Assembly (NCBI RefSeq): GCF_037975245.1
Contig: NC_092570.1
Location: forward strand, 10,953,001-11,017,000
DNA from: Apostichopus japonicus
Lineage: Eukaryota; Echinodermata; Holothuroidea; Aspidochirotida; Stichopodidae
DNA: 64,000 bases
Reading direction: 5' to 3'
The notes beneath the pieces are model-generated. The model was not told the DNA's origin, searched no databases, and saw only the letters and a program-made list of their open reading frames with translations. The position numbers and the translations under genes are program-made. The stretch's first letter is position 1, and each line of letters opens with the position of its first letter. Positions 24,331 to 37,072 of this stretch are shown here, piece by piece.

Positions 24331-27304
24331 AGTTAAATCGAATGTTCGGTACCGACCAGTCGAATGTTCGGTACCGATAAAAGGAATGTGCGGTACCGAT
24401 TAATGGAATGTTCGGTAACGATCAATCGAAGATTCGGAACCTATCAATCTAATGTGTGATACCGATCAATCGAATGGGCGATACCGATCAATCGAATGTT
24501 CGGTACCGATCAATCGAATGTTCGGTAGCGATCAATCGAATGTGCGGTACCGATCAATCGAATGTGCAGTACCGATCAATCGAATGTTCGGTACCGATCA
24601 ATCGAAGATTCGGAACCTATCAATCTAATGTGGGATACCGATCAATCGAATTTGAGATACCGATCTATCGAATGTTCGGTACCGATCAATCGAATGTGCA
24701 ATACCGATCAATCGAATGTTCGGTAGCGATCAATCGAATGTGTGATACTGTACAATCGAATGTTCAATACCGATCAATCGAATGATCGGTACCGTTCAAT
24801 CGAATATGTTCTGTAGTTAAATCGAATGTTCGGTACCGATCAGTCGAATGTTCGGTACCGATAAAAGGAATGTGCGGTACCGATCAATGGATTGTTCGGT
24901 ACCGATCAATCGAAGATTCGGAACCTATCAATCTAATGTGTGATACCGATCAATCAAATGTGCGATACCGATCAATCGAATGTTCGGTTCCGATCAATCG
25001 AATGTGTGGATTCGATCTATATATCGTTCGGTACCTATCAATCGAATGTTCGGTAGCGATCAATCGAATGTGCGGTACCGATCAATCGAATGTGCAGTAC
25101 CGATCAATCGAATGTTCGGTACCGATCAATCGAAGATTCGGAACCTATCAATCTAATGTGGGATACCGATTAATCGAATTTGAGATACCGATCTATCGAA
25201 TGTTAGGTACCGATCAATCGAATGTGCAATACCGATCAATCGAATGTTCGGTACCGATCAATCGAATGTGTGATACTGTACAATCGAATGGGCGATACCG
25301 ATCAATCGAATGTTTGGTACCGATCAATCGAATGTGCGGTACCGATTAATAGAATATTCGGTTCCGGTCAATCGAATGTGCGGTACCGATCAATCGAATG
25401 TTCAATACCGATCAATCGAATGTGCGATACCGATCAATCGAATGTGCGGTACCGATTAATCGAATGTTCGGTACCGATCAATCGAATGTTCGGTGCCGAT
25501 CAATCGAATGTGCGGTACCGATCAATCGAATGTTCGGTACCGATCAATCGAATGTTAGGTTCCGATCAATCGAATGTGCGGTAACGATCAATCGAATGTT
25601 CGGTACCGATCAAACGAATGTTCGGTTCCGATCAATCGAATGTTCGGTACCGATCAATCGAATGTGGGGTACCGATCAATCGAATGTTCGGTACCGATCA
25701 ATCGAATGTTCGGTACCGATCAAACGAATGTTCGGTACCGATCAATCGAATATGTTCTGTAGTTAAATCGAATGTTCGGTACCGATCAATCGAATGTTCG
25801 GTACCGATAAAAGGAATGTGCGGTACCGATCAATGGATTGCTCGGTACCAATCAATCGAAGATTCGGAACCTATCAATCTAATGTGTGATACCGATCAAT
25901 CAAATGTGCGATACCGATCAATCGAATGTTCGGTTCCGATCAATCGAATGTGTGGATTCGATCTATATATCGTTCGGTACCGATCAATCGAATGTTCGGT
26001 AGCGATCAATCGAAATGTGCGGTACCGATCAATCGAATGTGCAGTACCGATCAATCGAATGTTCGGTACCGATAAATCGAATGTTGGGTACCGATCCATC
26101 GCATGTGCGGTACCGATCAATCGAATGATCGGTACCGATCAATCGAATGTGCGATACCGATCAATCGAATGTTCGGTACCGATTAATCGAATTTTCGGTA
26201 CCGATCAAACGAATGCTCAGTACCTATTAATCGAATTTGCGGTACCGATCAATCGAATGTTCAATACCGATCAATCGAATGATCGGTACCGATCGATCGA
26301 ATGTTCAATACCGATCAATCGAATGATCGGTACTGCACATTCGATTGATCGGTACCGAACAATCGATTGATCGGTACCCCACATTCGATTGATCAGTACC
26401 GAACATTAAATACATCGAATCCACACATTCGATTGATCGGTACCGAACATTCGATAGTTCGGTATCTCAAATTCGATTGATCGGTATCACACATTAGATT
26501 AATAGGTTCCGAATCTTTGATTGATATGCGATACCGATCAATCGAATGTGCGGTACCGATCAAACGAATGTACGGATTCGATCAATCGAATGTGCGGATT
26601 CGATCAATCGAATGTTCGATACCGATCAATCGAATGTGCGGTACCGATCAATCGTATGTGTACTATCGTTAAATCGAATGTGCGGTACCGATCAATCAAA
26701 TGAGCGGATTCGATCAATCAAATGTTCGGTACCGATGAATCGAAGATTCGGAACCTATCAATCTAATGTGGGATACCGATCAATCGAAATTGACAAACCG
26801 ATCTATCGAATGTTCGGTACCGATCAATCGAATGTGTGGATTCGATCTATTTAAAGTTCGGTACTGATCAATCGAATGTGGGGTACCGATCAATCGAATG
26901 TGCTGTACCGATCAATCGAATGTGCAGTACCGATCAGTCGAATTTGAGATACCGATAAATCGAATGTTGGATACCGATCAATCGAATGTTCGGTACCGAT
27001 CAATCGAATGTGTGATACCGATCAGTCGAATGTTCAGTATCGATCAATCGAATGTGCGGATTCAATCAATCGAATTTTCGGTACCGATCAATCGAATGTG
27101 CGGTACCGATCAATCGAATGATCGGAGACGATCAATCGAATGTGCGATACCTATCAATCGAATTTTCTGTACCGATCAATCAAATGTGCGATACCGATCA
27201 ATCGAATGTGCGGTACCGATTAATCGAATTTTCGGTACCGATTAATCGAATGTTCTTTACCGATCAAACGAATGTTCGGTACCGATCAATCGAATGTGTT
27301 TTGT
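24331..27304 (+). repeat. About 3-kb higher-order unit C, copy 1 (2,974 bp)
   Basis: Begins at AGTTAAATCG (after TTCTGT), followed by GACCAGTCG and GATAAAAGG monomers. The same landmark starts units at 27305, 30165 and 34129. Inside are GATTCGGAACCTATC, TTGAGATACC, a GATCTATATATCGTT monomer and, near the right end, ATCGGAGACGATC at 27121. It also contains the inverted block at 26324-26525, which is absent from copies 2 and 4. Confidence 0.85.
26324..26525 (-). repeat. Inverted satellite block, copy 1
   Basis: From the left junction TGATCGGTAC to GATTGAT at 26525 the monomers read in reverse. Reverse-complementing the block gives the usual array order GATTCGGAACCTATT, TTGAGATACC, GTGTGGATTCGATG, GGTACTGATC, GTGGGGTACC, GTGCAGTACC, which matches about 36312-36505 and also 26738-26930. 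Orientation returns to plus at ATGCGATACC. A sense counterpart lies about 210 bp to the right, so the two could pair as long inverted-repeat arms. GAATCTTTGATTGAT at the right end carries a CpG-to-TpG change relative to copies 3 and 4. Confidence 0.93.
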
Positions 27305-28103
27305 AGTTAAATCGAATGTTCGGTACCGACCAGTCGAATGTTCGGTACCGATAAAAGGAATGTGCGGTACCGATTAATGGAATGTTCGGTAACGATCAAT
27401 CGAAGATTCGGAACCTATCAATCTAATGTGTGATACCGATCAATCGAATGGGCGATACCGATCAATCGAATGTTCGGTACCGATCAATCGAATGTTCGGT
27501 AGCGATCAATCGAATGTGCGGTACCGATCAATCGAATGTGCAGTACCGATCAATCGAATGTTCGGTACCGATCAATCGAAGATTCGGAACCTATCAATCT
27601 AATGTGGGATACCGATCAATCGAATTTGAGATACCGATCTATCGAATGTTCGGTACCGATCAATCGAATGTGCAATACCGATCAATCGAATGTTCGGTAC
27701 CGATCAATCGAATGTGTGATACTGTACAATCGAATGTTCAATACCGATCAATCGAATGATCGGTACCGTTCAATCGAATATGTTCTGTAGTTCAATGGAA
27801 TGTTCGGTACCGATCAATCGAAGATTCGGAACCTATCAATCTAATGTGTGATTCCGATCAATCAAATGTGCGATACCGATCAATCGAATGTTCGGTTCCG
27901 ATCAATCGAATGTGTGGATTCGATCTATATATCGTTCGGTACCTATCAATCGAATGTTCGGTAGCGATCAATCGAATGGGCGGTACCGATCAATCGAATG
28001 TGCAGTACCGATCAATCGAATGTTCGGTACCGATCAATCGCAGATTCGGAACCTATCAATCTAATGTGGGATACCGATCAATCGAATTTGAGATACCGAT
28101 CTA

Positions 28104-28129
28104 TCGATTGATCGGTACCGATCAATCGA
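28104..28129. repeat. 26-bp perfect palindrome inside the array
   Basis: The arm TCGATTGATCGGT is followed by its exact reverse complement. It arises because the usual CTATCGAATGTTCGGTACC is here CTATCGATTGATCGGTACC, that is, the left half is a reversed monomer. It looks like a tiny orientation switch centred on GGTACC. Confidence 0.85.
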
Positions 28130-28873
28130 ATGTGCAATACCGATCAATCGAATGTTCGGTACCGATCAATCGAATGTGTGATACTGTACAATCGAATGGG
28201 CGATACCGATCAATCGAATGTTTGGTACCAATCAATCGAATGTGCAGTACCGATCAATCGAATGTTCGGTACCGATCAATCGAAGATTCGGAACCTATCA
28301 ATCTAATGTGGGATACCGATCAATCGAATTTGAGATACCGATCTATCGAATGTTCGGTACCGATCAATCGAATGTGCAATACCGATCAATCGAATGTTCG
28401 GTACCGATCAATCGAATGTGTGATACTGTACAATCGAATGTTCAATACCGATCAATCGAATGATCGGTACCGTTCAATCGAATATGTTCTGTAGTTCAAT
28501 CGAATGTTCGGTACCGATCAGTCGAATGTTCGGTACCGATAAAAGGAATGTGCGGTACCGATCAATGGAATGTTCGGTACCGATCAATCGAAGATTCGGA
28601 ACCTATCAATCTAATGTGTGATTCCGATCAATCAAAAGTGCGATACCGATCAATCGAATGTTCGGTTCCGATCAATCGAATGTGTGGATTCGATCTATAT
28701 ATCGTTCGGTACCTATCAATCGAATGTTCGGTAGCGATCAATCGAATGGGCGGTACCGATCAATCGAATGTGCAGTACCGATCAATCGAATGTTCGGTAC
28801 CGATCAATCGCAGATTCGGAACCTATCAATCTAATGTGGGATACCGATCAATCGAATTTGAGATACCGATCTA

Positions 28874-28899
28874 TCGATTGATCGGTACCGATCAATCGA
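28874..28899. repeat. 26-bp perfect palindrome, second copy
   Basis: Same palindrome as at 28104, within the repeated sub-block of unit C copy 2, so it was copied together with its surroundings. Confidence 0.85.
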
Positions 28900-30496
28900 A
28901 TGTGCAATACCGATCAATCGAATGTTCGGTACCGATCAATCGAATGTGTGATACTGTACAATCGAATGGGCGATACCGATCAATCGAATGTTTGGTACCG
29001 ATCAATCGAATGTGCGGTACCGATTAATAGAATATTCGGTTCCGGTCAATCGAATGTGCGGTACCGATCAATCGAATGTTCAATACCGATCAATCGAATG
29101 TGCGATACCGATCAATCGAATGTGCGGTACCGATTAATCGAATGTTCGGTACCGATCAATCGAATGTTCGGTACCGATCAATCGAATGTGCGGTACCGAT
29201 CAATCGAATGTTCGGTACCGATCAATCGAATGTTAGGTTCCGATCAATCGAATGTGCGGTAACGATCAATCGAATGTTCGGTACCGATCAAACGAATGTT
29301 CGGTGCCGATCAATCGAATGTGCGGTACCGATCAATCGAATGTTCGGTACCGATCAATCGAATGTGGGGTACCGATCAATCGAATGTTCGGTACCGATCA
29401 ATCGAATGTTCGGTACCGATCAAACGAATGTGTACTATCGTTAAATGGAATGTGCGGTACCGATCAATCAAATGAGCGGATTCGATCAATCAAATGTTCG
29501 GAACCGATCAAACGAATGTTCGGTACCGATCAATCGAATGTGCGGTACCGATCAATCGAATGTGCAGTACCGATCAATCGAATGTTCGGTACCGATGAAT
29601 CGAAGATTCGGAACCTATCAATCTAATGTGAGATACCGATCAATCGAAATTGACATACCGATCTATCGAATGTTCGGTACCGATCAATCGAATGTGTGGA
29701 TTCGATCTATTTAAAGTTCGGTACTGATCAATCGAATGTGGGGTACCGATCAATCGAATGTGCTGTACCGATCAATCGAATGTGCAGTACCGATCAGTCG
29801 AATTTGAGATACCGATAAATCGAATGTTGGGTACCGATCAATCGAATGTTCGGTACCGATCAATCGAATGTGTGATACCGATCAGTCGAATGTTCAGTAT
29901 CGATCAATCGAATGTGCGGATTCAATCAATCGAATTTTCGGTACCGATCAATCGAATGTGCGGTACCGATCAATCGAATGATCGGAGACGATCAATCGAA
30001 TGTGCGATACCTATCAATCGAATTTTCTGTACCGATCAATCAAATGTGCGATACCGATCAATCGAATGTGCGGTACCGATTAATTGAATTTTCGGTACCG
30101 ATTAATCGAATGTTCTTAACCGATCAAACGAATGTTCGGTACCGATCAATCGAATGTGTTTTGTAGTTAAATCGAATGTTCGGTACCGACCAGTCGAATG
30201 TTCGGTACCGATAAAAGGAATGTGCGGTACCGATTAATGGAATGTTCGGTAACGATCAATCGAAGATTCGGAACCTATCAATCTAATGTGTGATACCGAT
30301 CAATCGAATGGGCGATACCGATCAATCGAATGTTCGGTACCGATCAATCGAATGTTCGGTAGCGATCAATCGAATGTGCGGTACCGATCAATCGAATGTG
30401 CAGTACCGATCAATCGAATGTTCGGTACCGATCAATCGAAGATTCGGAACCTATCAATCTAATGTGGGATACCGATCAATCGAATTTGAGATACCG

Positions 30497-30650
30497 ATCT
30501 ATCGAATGTTCGGTACCGATCAATCGAATGTGCAATACCGATCAATCGAATGTTCGGTACCGATCAATCGAATGTGTGATACTGTACAATCGAATGTTCA
30601 ATACCGATCAATCGAATGATCGGTACCGTTCAATCGAATATGTTCTGTAG
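30497..30650 (+). repeat. 154-bp duplication, copy 1
   Basis: Seven monomers (GTGCAATACC, GTGTGATACTGTAC, GATCGGTACCGTTC, TTCTGTAGTTC) repeated directly at 30651-30804. The equivalent place in unit C copy 4 has one copy only, which accounts for the offset change from 3,964 to 3,810 bp. Confidence 0.85.
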
Positions 30651-30804
30651 TTCAATCGAATATTCGGTACCGATCAATCGAATGTGCAATACCGATCAAT
30701 CGAATGTTCGGTACCGATCAATCGAATGTGTGATACTGTACAATCGAATGTTCAATACCGATCAATCGAATGATCGGTACCGTTCAATCGAATATGTTCT
30801 GTAG
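30651..30804 (+). repeat. 154-bp duplication, copy 2
   Basis: Direct repeat of 30497-30650, with ATTCGG in place of GTTCGG near its start. Confidence 0.85.
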
Positions 30805-33058
30805 TTCAATCGAATGTTCGGTACCGATCAGTCGAATGTTCGGTACCGATAAAAGGAATGTGCGGTACCGATCAATGGAATGTTCGGTACCGATCAATCG
30901 AAGATTCGGAACCTATCAATCTAATGTGTGATTCCGATCAATCAAATGTGCGATACCGATCAATCGAATGTTCGGTTCCGATCAATCGAATGTGTGGATT
31001 CGATCTATATATCGTTCGGTACCGATCAATCGAATGTTCGGTAGCGATCAATCGAATGTGCGGTACCGATCAATCGAATGTGCAGTACCGATCAATCGAA
31101 TGTTCGGTACCGATCAATCGAAGATTCGCAACCTATCAATCTTATGTGGGATACCGATTAATCGAATTTGAGATACCGATCTATCGAATGTTCGTTACCG
31201 ATCAATCGAATGTGCAATACCGATCAATCGAATTTTCGGTACCGATCAATCGAATGTGTGATACTGTACAATCGAATGGGCGATACCGATCAATCGAATG
31301 TTTGGTACCGATTAATCGAATGTGCGGTACCGATCAATCGAATGTGTGGATTCGATCTATTTAATGTTCGGTACTGATCAATCGAATGTGGGGTACCGAT
31401 CAATCGAATGTGCGCTACCGATCAATCGAATGTGCAGTACCGATCAATCGAATGTTCGGTACCGATAAATCGAAAGTTGGGTACCGATCCATCAAATGTG
31501 CGGTACCGATCAATAGAATGATCGGTACCGATCAATCGAAAGTGCGATACCGATCAATCGAATGTTCGGTACCGATCAATCGAATTTTCGGTACCGATCA
31601 AACGAATGCTCAGTACCTATTAATCGAATGTGCGGTACCGATCAATAGAATGTTCAATACCGATCAATCGAATGATCGGTACCGATCAATCGAATATGTT
31701 CTGTAGTTCAATCGAATGTTCGGTACCGATCAGTCGAATGTTCGGTACCGATAAAAGGAATGTGCGGTACCGATCAATGGAATGTTCGGTACCGATCAAT
31801 CGAAGATTCGGAACCTATCAATCTAATGTGTGATTCCGATCAATCAAATGTGCGATACCGATCAATCGAATGTTCGGTTCCGATCAATCGAATGTGTGGA
31901 TTCGATCTATATATCGTTCGGTACCGATCAATCGAATGTTCGGTAGCGATCAATCGAATGTGCGGTACCGATCAATGGAATGTGCGGTACCGATCAATCG
32001 AATGTTCGGTACCGATCAATCGAAGATTCGCAACCTATCAATCTAATGTGGGATACCGATTAATCGAATTTGAGATACCGATCTATCGAATGTTCGGTAC
32101 CGATCAATCGAATGTGCAATACCGATCAATCGAATTTTCGGTACCAATCAATCGAATGTGTGATACTGTACAATCGAATGGGCGATACCGATCAATCGAA
32201 TGTTTGGTACCGATCAATCGAATGTGCGGTACCGATCAATCGAATGTGCGGTACCGATTAATCGAATATTCGGTTCATGTCAATCGAATGTGCGGTACCG
32301 ATCAATCGAATGTTCAAAACCGATCAATCGAATGATCGGTACCGATCAATCGAATGTTCGGTTCCGATCAATCGAATGTGTGGATTCGATCTATATATCG
32401 TTCGGTACCGATCAATCGAATGTTCGGTAGCGATCAATCGAATGTGCGGTACCGATCAATCGAATGTTCGGTACCGATCAAACGAATGTTCGGTACCGAT
32501 CAATCGAATATGTTCTGTAGTTAAATCGAATGTTCGGTACCGATCAATCGAATGTTCGGTACCGATAAAAGGAATGTGCGGTACCGATCAATGGAATGCT
32601 CGGTACCAATCAATCGAAGATTCGGAACCTATCAATCTAATGTGTGATACCGATCAATCAAATGTGCGATACCGATCAATCGAATGTTCGGTTCCGATCA
32701 ATCGAATGTGTGGATTCGATCTATATATCGTTCGGTACCGATCAATCGAATGTTCGGTAGCGATCAATCGAATGTGCGGTACCGATCAATCGAATGTGCA
32801 GTACCGATCAATCGAATGTTCGGTACCGATAAATCGAATGTTGGGTACCGATCCATCGCATGTGCGGTACCGATCAATCGAATGATCGGTACCGATCAAT
32901 CGAATGTGCGATACCGATCAATAGAATGTGCTGTACCGATTAATCGAATGTTCGGTACCGATCGATCAAATGTGCGGTACCGATCAATCGAATGTTCAAT
33001 ACCGATCAATCGAATGATCGGTACCGATCAATGGAATGTGTGATACCGATCAATCGAA

Positions 33059-33260
33059 TGATCGGTACTGCACATTCGATTGATCGGTACCGAACATTCG
33101 ATTGATCGGTACCCCACATTCGATTGATCAGTACCGAACATTAAATACATCGAATCCACACATTCGATCGATCGGTACCGAACATTCGATAGATCGGTAT
33201 CTCAAATTCGATTGATCGGTATCACACATTAGATTGATAGGTTCCGAATCTTTGATTGAT
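33059..33260 (-). repeat. Inverted satellite block, copy 2
   Basis: Same length and junctions as the block at 26324, displaced by 6,735 bp, with the same TTTGATTGAT right end. A sense relative lies to the right, near 33566-33760. Confidence 0.93.
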
Positions 33261-34128
33261 ATGCGATACCGATCAATCGAATGTGCGGTACCGATCAAAC
33301 GAATGTACGGATTCGATCAATCGAATGTGCGGATTCGATCAATCGAATGTTCGATACCGATCAATCGAATGTGCGGTACCGATCAATCGTATGTGTACTA
33401 TCGTTAAATCGAATGTGCGGTACCGATCAATCAAATGAGCGGATTCGATCAATCAAATGTTCGGAACCGATCAAACGAATGTTCGGTACCGATCAATCGA
33501 ATGTGCGGTACCGATCAATCGAATGTGCAGTACCGATCAATCGAATGTTCGGTACCGATGAATCGAAGATTCGCAACCTATCAATCTAATGTGGGATACC
33601 GATCAATCGAAATTGACATACCGATCTATCGAATGTTCGGTACCGATCAATCGAATGTGTGGATTCGAATCTATTTAAAGTTCGGTACTGATCAATCGAA
33701 TGTGGGGTACCGATCAATCGAATGTGCTGTACCGATCAATCGAATGTGCAGTACCGATCAGTCGAATTTGAGATACCGATAAATCGAATGTTGGGTACCG
33801 ATCAATCGAATGTTCGGTACCGATCAATCGAATGTGTGATACCGATCAGTCGAATGTTCAGTATCGATCAATCGAATGTGCGGATTCAATCAATCGAATT
33901 TTCGGTACCGATCAATCGAATGTGCGGTACCGATCAATCGAATGATCGGAGACGATCAATCGAATGTGCGATACCTATCAATCGAATTTTCTGTACCGAT
34001 CAATCAAATGTGCGATACCGATCAATCGAATGTGCGGTACCGATTAATTGAATTTTCGGTACCGATTAATCGAATGTTCTTAACCGATCAAACGAATGTT
34101 CGGTACCGATCAATCGAATGTGTTTTGT

Positions 34129-36805
34129 AGTTAAATCGAATGTTCGGTACCGACCAGTCGAATGTTCGGTACCGATAAAAGGAATGTGCGGTACCGATTA
34201 ATGGAATGTTCGGTAACGATCAATCGAAGATTCGGAACCTATCAATCTAATGTGTGATACCGATCAATCGAATGGGCGATACCGATCAATCGAATGTTCG
34301 GTACCGATCAATCGAATGTTCGGTAGCGATCAATCGAATGTGCGGTACCGATCAATCGAATGTGCAGTATCGATCAATCGAATGTTCGGTACCGATCAAT
34401 CGAAGATTCGGAACCTATCAATCTAATGTGGGATACCGATCAATCGAATTTGAGATACCGATCTATCGAATGTTCGGTACCGATCAATCGAATGTGCAAT
34501 ACCGATCAATCGAATGTTCGGTACCGATCAATCGAATGTGTGATACTGTACAATCGAATGTTCAATACCGATCAATCGAATGATCGGTACCGTTCAATCG
34601 AATATGTTCTGTAGTTCAATCGAATGTTCGGTACCGATCAGTCGAATGTTCGGTACCGATAAAAGGAATGTGCGGTACCGATCAATGGAATGTTCGGTAC
34701 CGATCAATCGAAGATTCGGAACCTATCAATCTAATGTGTGATTCCGATCAATCAAATGTGCGATACCGATCAATCGAATGTTCGGTTCCGATCAATCGAA
34801 TGTGTGGATTCGATCTATATATCGTTCGGTACCGATCAATCGAATGTTCGGTAGCGATCAATCGAATGTGCGGTACCGATCAATCGAATGTGCAGTACCG
34901 ATCAATCGAATGTTCGGTACCGATCAATCGAAGATTCGCAACCTATCAATCTTATGTGGGATACCGATTAATCGAATTTGAGATACCGATCTATCGAATG
35001 TTCGTTACCGATCAATCGAATGTGCAATACCGATCAATCGAATTTTCGGTACCGATCAATCGAATGTGTGATACTGTACAATCGAATGGGCGATACCGAT
35101 CAATCGAATGTTTGGTACCGATTAATCGAATGTGCGGTACCGATCAATCGAATGTGTGGATTCGATCTATTTAATGTTCGGTACTGGTCAATCGAATGTG
35201 GGGTACCGATCAATCAAATGTGCGCTACCGATCAATCGAATGAGCAGTACCGATCAATCGAATGTTCGGTACCGATAAATCGAAAGTTGGGTACCGATCC
35301 ATCAAATGTGCGGTACCGATCAATAGAATGATCGGTACCGATCAATCGAATGTGCGATACCGATCAATCGAATGTTCGGTACCGATCAATCGAATTTTCG
35401 GTACCGATCAAACGAATGCTCAGTACCTATTAATCGAATGTGCGGTACCGATCAATAGAATGTTCAATACCGATCAATCGAATGATCGGTACCGATCAAT
35501 CGAATATGTTCTGTAGTTCAATCGAATGTTCGGTACCGATCAGTCGAATGTTCGGTACCGATAAAAGGAATGTGCGGTACCGATCAATGAAATGTTCGGT
35601 ACCGATCAATCGAAGATTCGGAACCTATCAATCTAATGTGTGATTCCGATCAATCAAATGTGCGATACCGATCAATCGAATGTTCGGTTCCGATCAATCG
35701 AATGTGTGGATTCGATCTATATATCGTTCGGTACCGATCAATCGAATGTTCGGTAGCGATCAATCGAATGTGCGGTACCGATCAATCGAATGTGCGGTAC
35801 CGATCAATCGAATGTTCGGTACCGATCAATCGAAGATAAGCAACCTATCAATCTAATGTGGGATACCGATTAATCGAATTTGAGATACCGATCTATCGAA
35901 TGTTCGGTACCGATCAATCGAATGTGCAATACCGATCAATCGAATTTTCGGTACCAATCAATCGAATGTGTGATACTGTACAATCGAATGGGCGATACCG
36001 ATCAATCGAATATTTGGTACCGATTAATCGAATGTGCGGTACCGATCAATCGAATGTGCGGTACCGATTAATCGAATATTCGGTTCATGTCAATCGAATG
36101 TGCGGTACCGATCAATCGAATGTTCAAAACCGATCAATCGAATGATCGGTACCGATCAATCGAATGTTCGGTTCCGATCAATCGAATGTGTGGATTCGAT
36201 CTATATATCGTTCGGTACCGATCAATCGAATGTTCGGTAGCGATCAATCGAATGTGGGGTACCGATCAATCGAATGTGCAGTACCGATCAATCGAATGTT
36301 CGGTACCGATGAATCGAAGATTCGGAACCTATCAATCTAATGTGGGATACCGATCAATCGAATTTGAGATACCGATCTATCGAATGTTCGGTACCGATCA
36401 ATCGAATGTGTGGATTCGATCTATTTAAAGTTCGGTACTGATCAATCGAATGTGTGGTACCGATCAATCGAATGTGCGGTACCGATCAATCGAAAGTGCA
36501 GTACCGATCAATCGAATTTGAGATACCGATAAATCGAATGTTGGGTACCTATCGATCGAATGTGCAGTACCGATCAATCGAATGTTCGGTACCGATCAAT
36601 CGAATGTGTGATACCGATCAGTCGAATGTTCAGTATCGATCAATCGAATGTGCGGATTCAATCAATCGAATTTTCGGTACCGATCAATCGAATATGCGGT
36701 ACCGATCAATCGAATGATCGGAGACGATCAATCGAATGTGCGATACCTATCAATCGAATTTTCTGTACCGATCAATCAAATGTGCGATACCGATCAATCG
36801 AATGT
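34129..36805 (+). repeat. About 3-kb higher-order unit C, copy 4 (partial)
   Basis: Starts at the same landmark and follows copy 3 at an offset of 3,964 and then 3,810 bp. It ends near 36805, soon after the ATCGGAGACGATC landmark at 36717, where GGTAACGATCAATAG replaces the expected monomers. The sense counterpart of the inverted block is clearest here, at about 36312-36505. Confidence 0.8.
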
Positions 36806-37072
36806 GCGGTAACGATCAATAGAATGTTCGGTACCGATCAAACGAATATGCGATACCGATCAATCGAATGTGCGGTACCGATCAATCGAATGTTCGGTAC
36901 CGATCAAACGAATGTGCGGATTCGATCAATCGAATGTTCGATACCGATCAATCGAATGTGTGGATTCGATCAATCGAATGATCGATACCGATCAATCGAA
37001 TGTGCGGTACCGATCAAACGTATGTGTACTATCGTAAATTCGAATATGCGGTACCGATCAATCAAATGTGCG

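Larger units (their letters stand above)
27305..30164 (+). repeat. About 3-kb higher-order unit C, copy 2 (2,860 bp)
   Basis: Exactly 130 monomers from the AGTTAAATCG landmark to the next one. An internal sub-block repeats near 27791-28490 and 28491-29020. The segment 29758-30164 corresponds to 26898-27304 at an offset of 2,860 bp. It has no inverted block but carries two 26-bp palindromes at 28104 and 28874. Confidence 0.85.
30165..34128 (+). repeat. About 3-kb higher-order unit C, copy 3 (3,964 bp)
   Basis: Same start landmark. It is longer because of a 154-bp internal duplication and further sub-blocks (30858-31377 and 31760-32261 are relatives). The inverted block reappears at 33059-33260, 6,735 bp from its counterpart in copy 1, together with its right flank. 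Confidence 0.85.
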
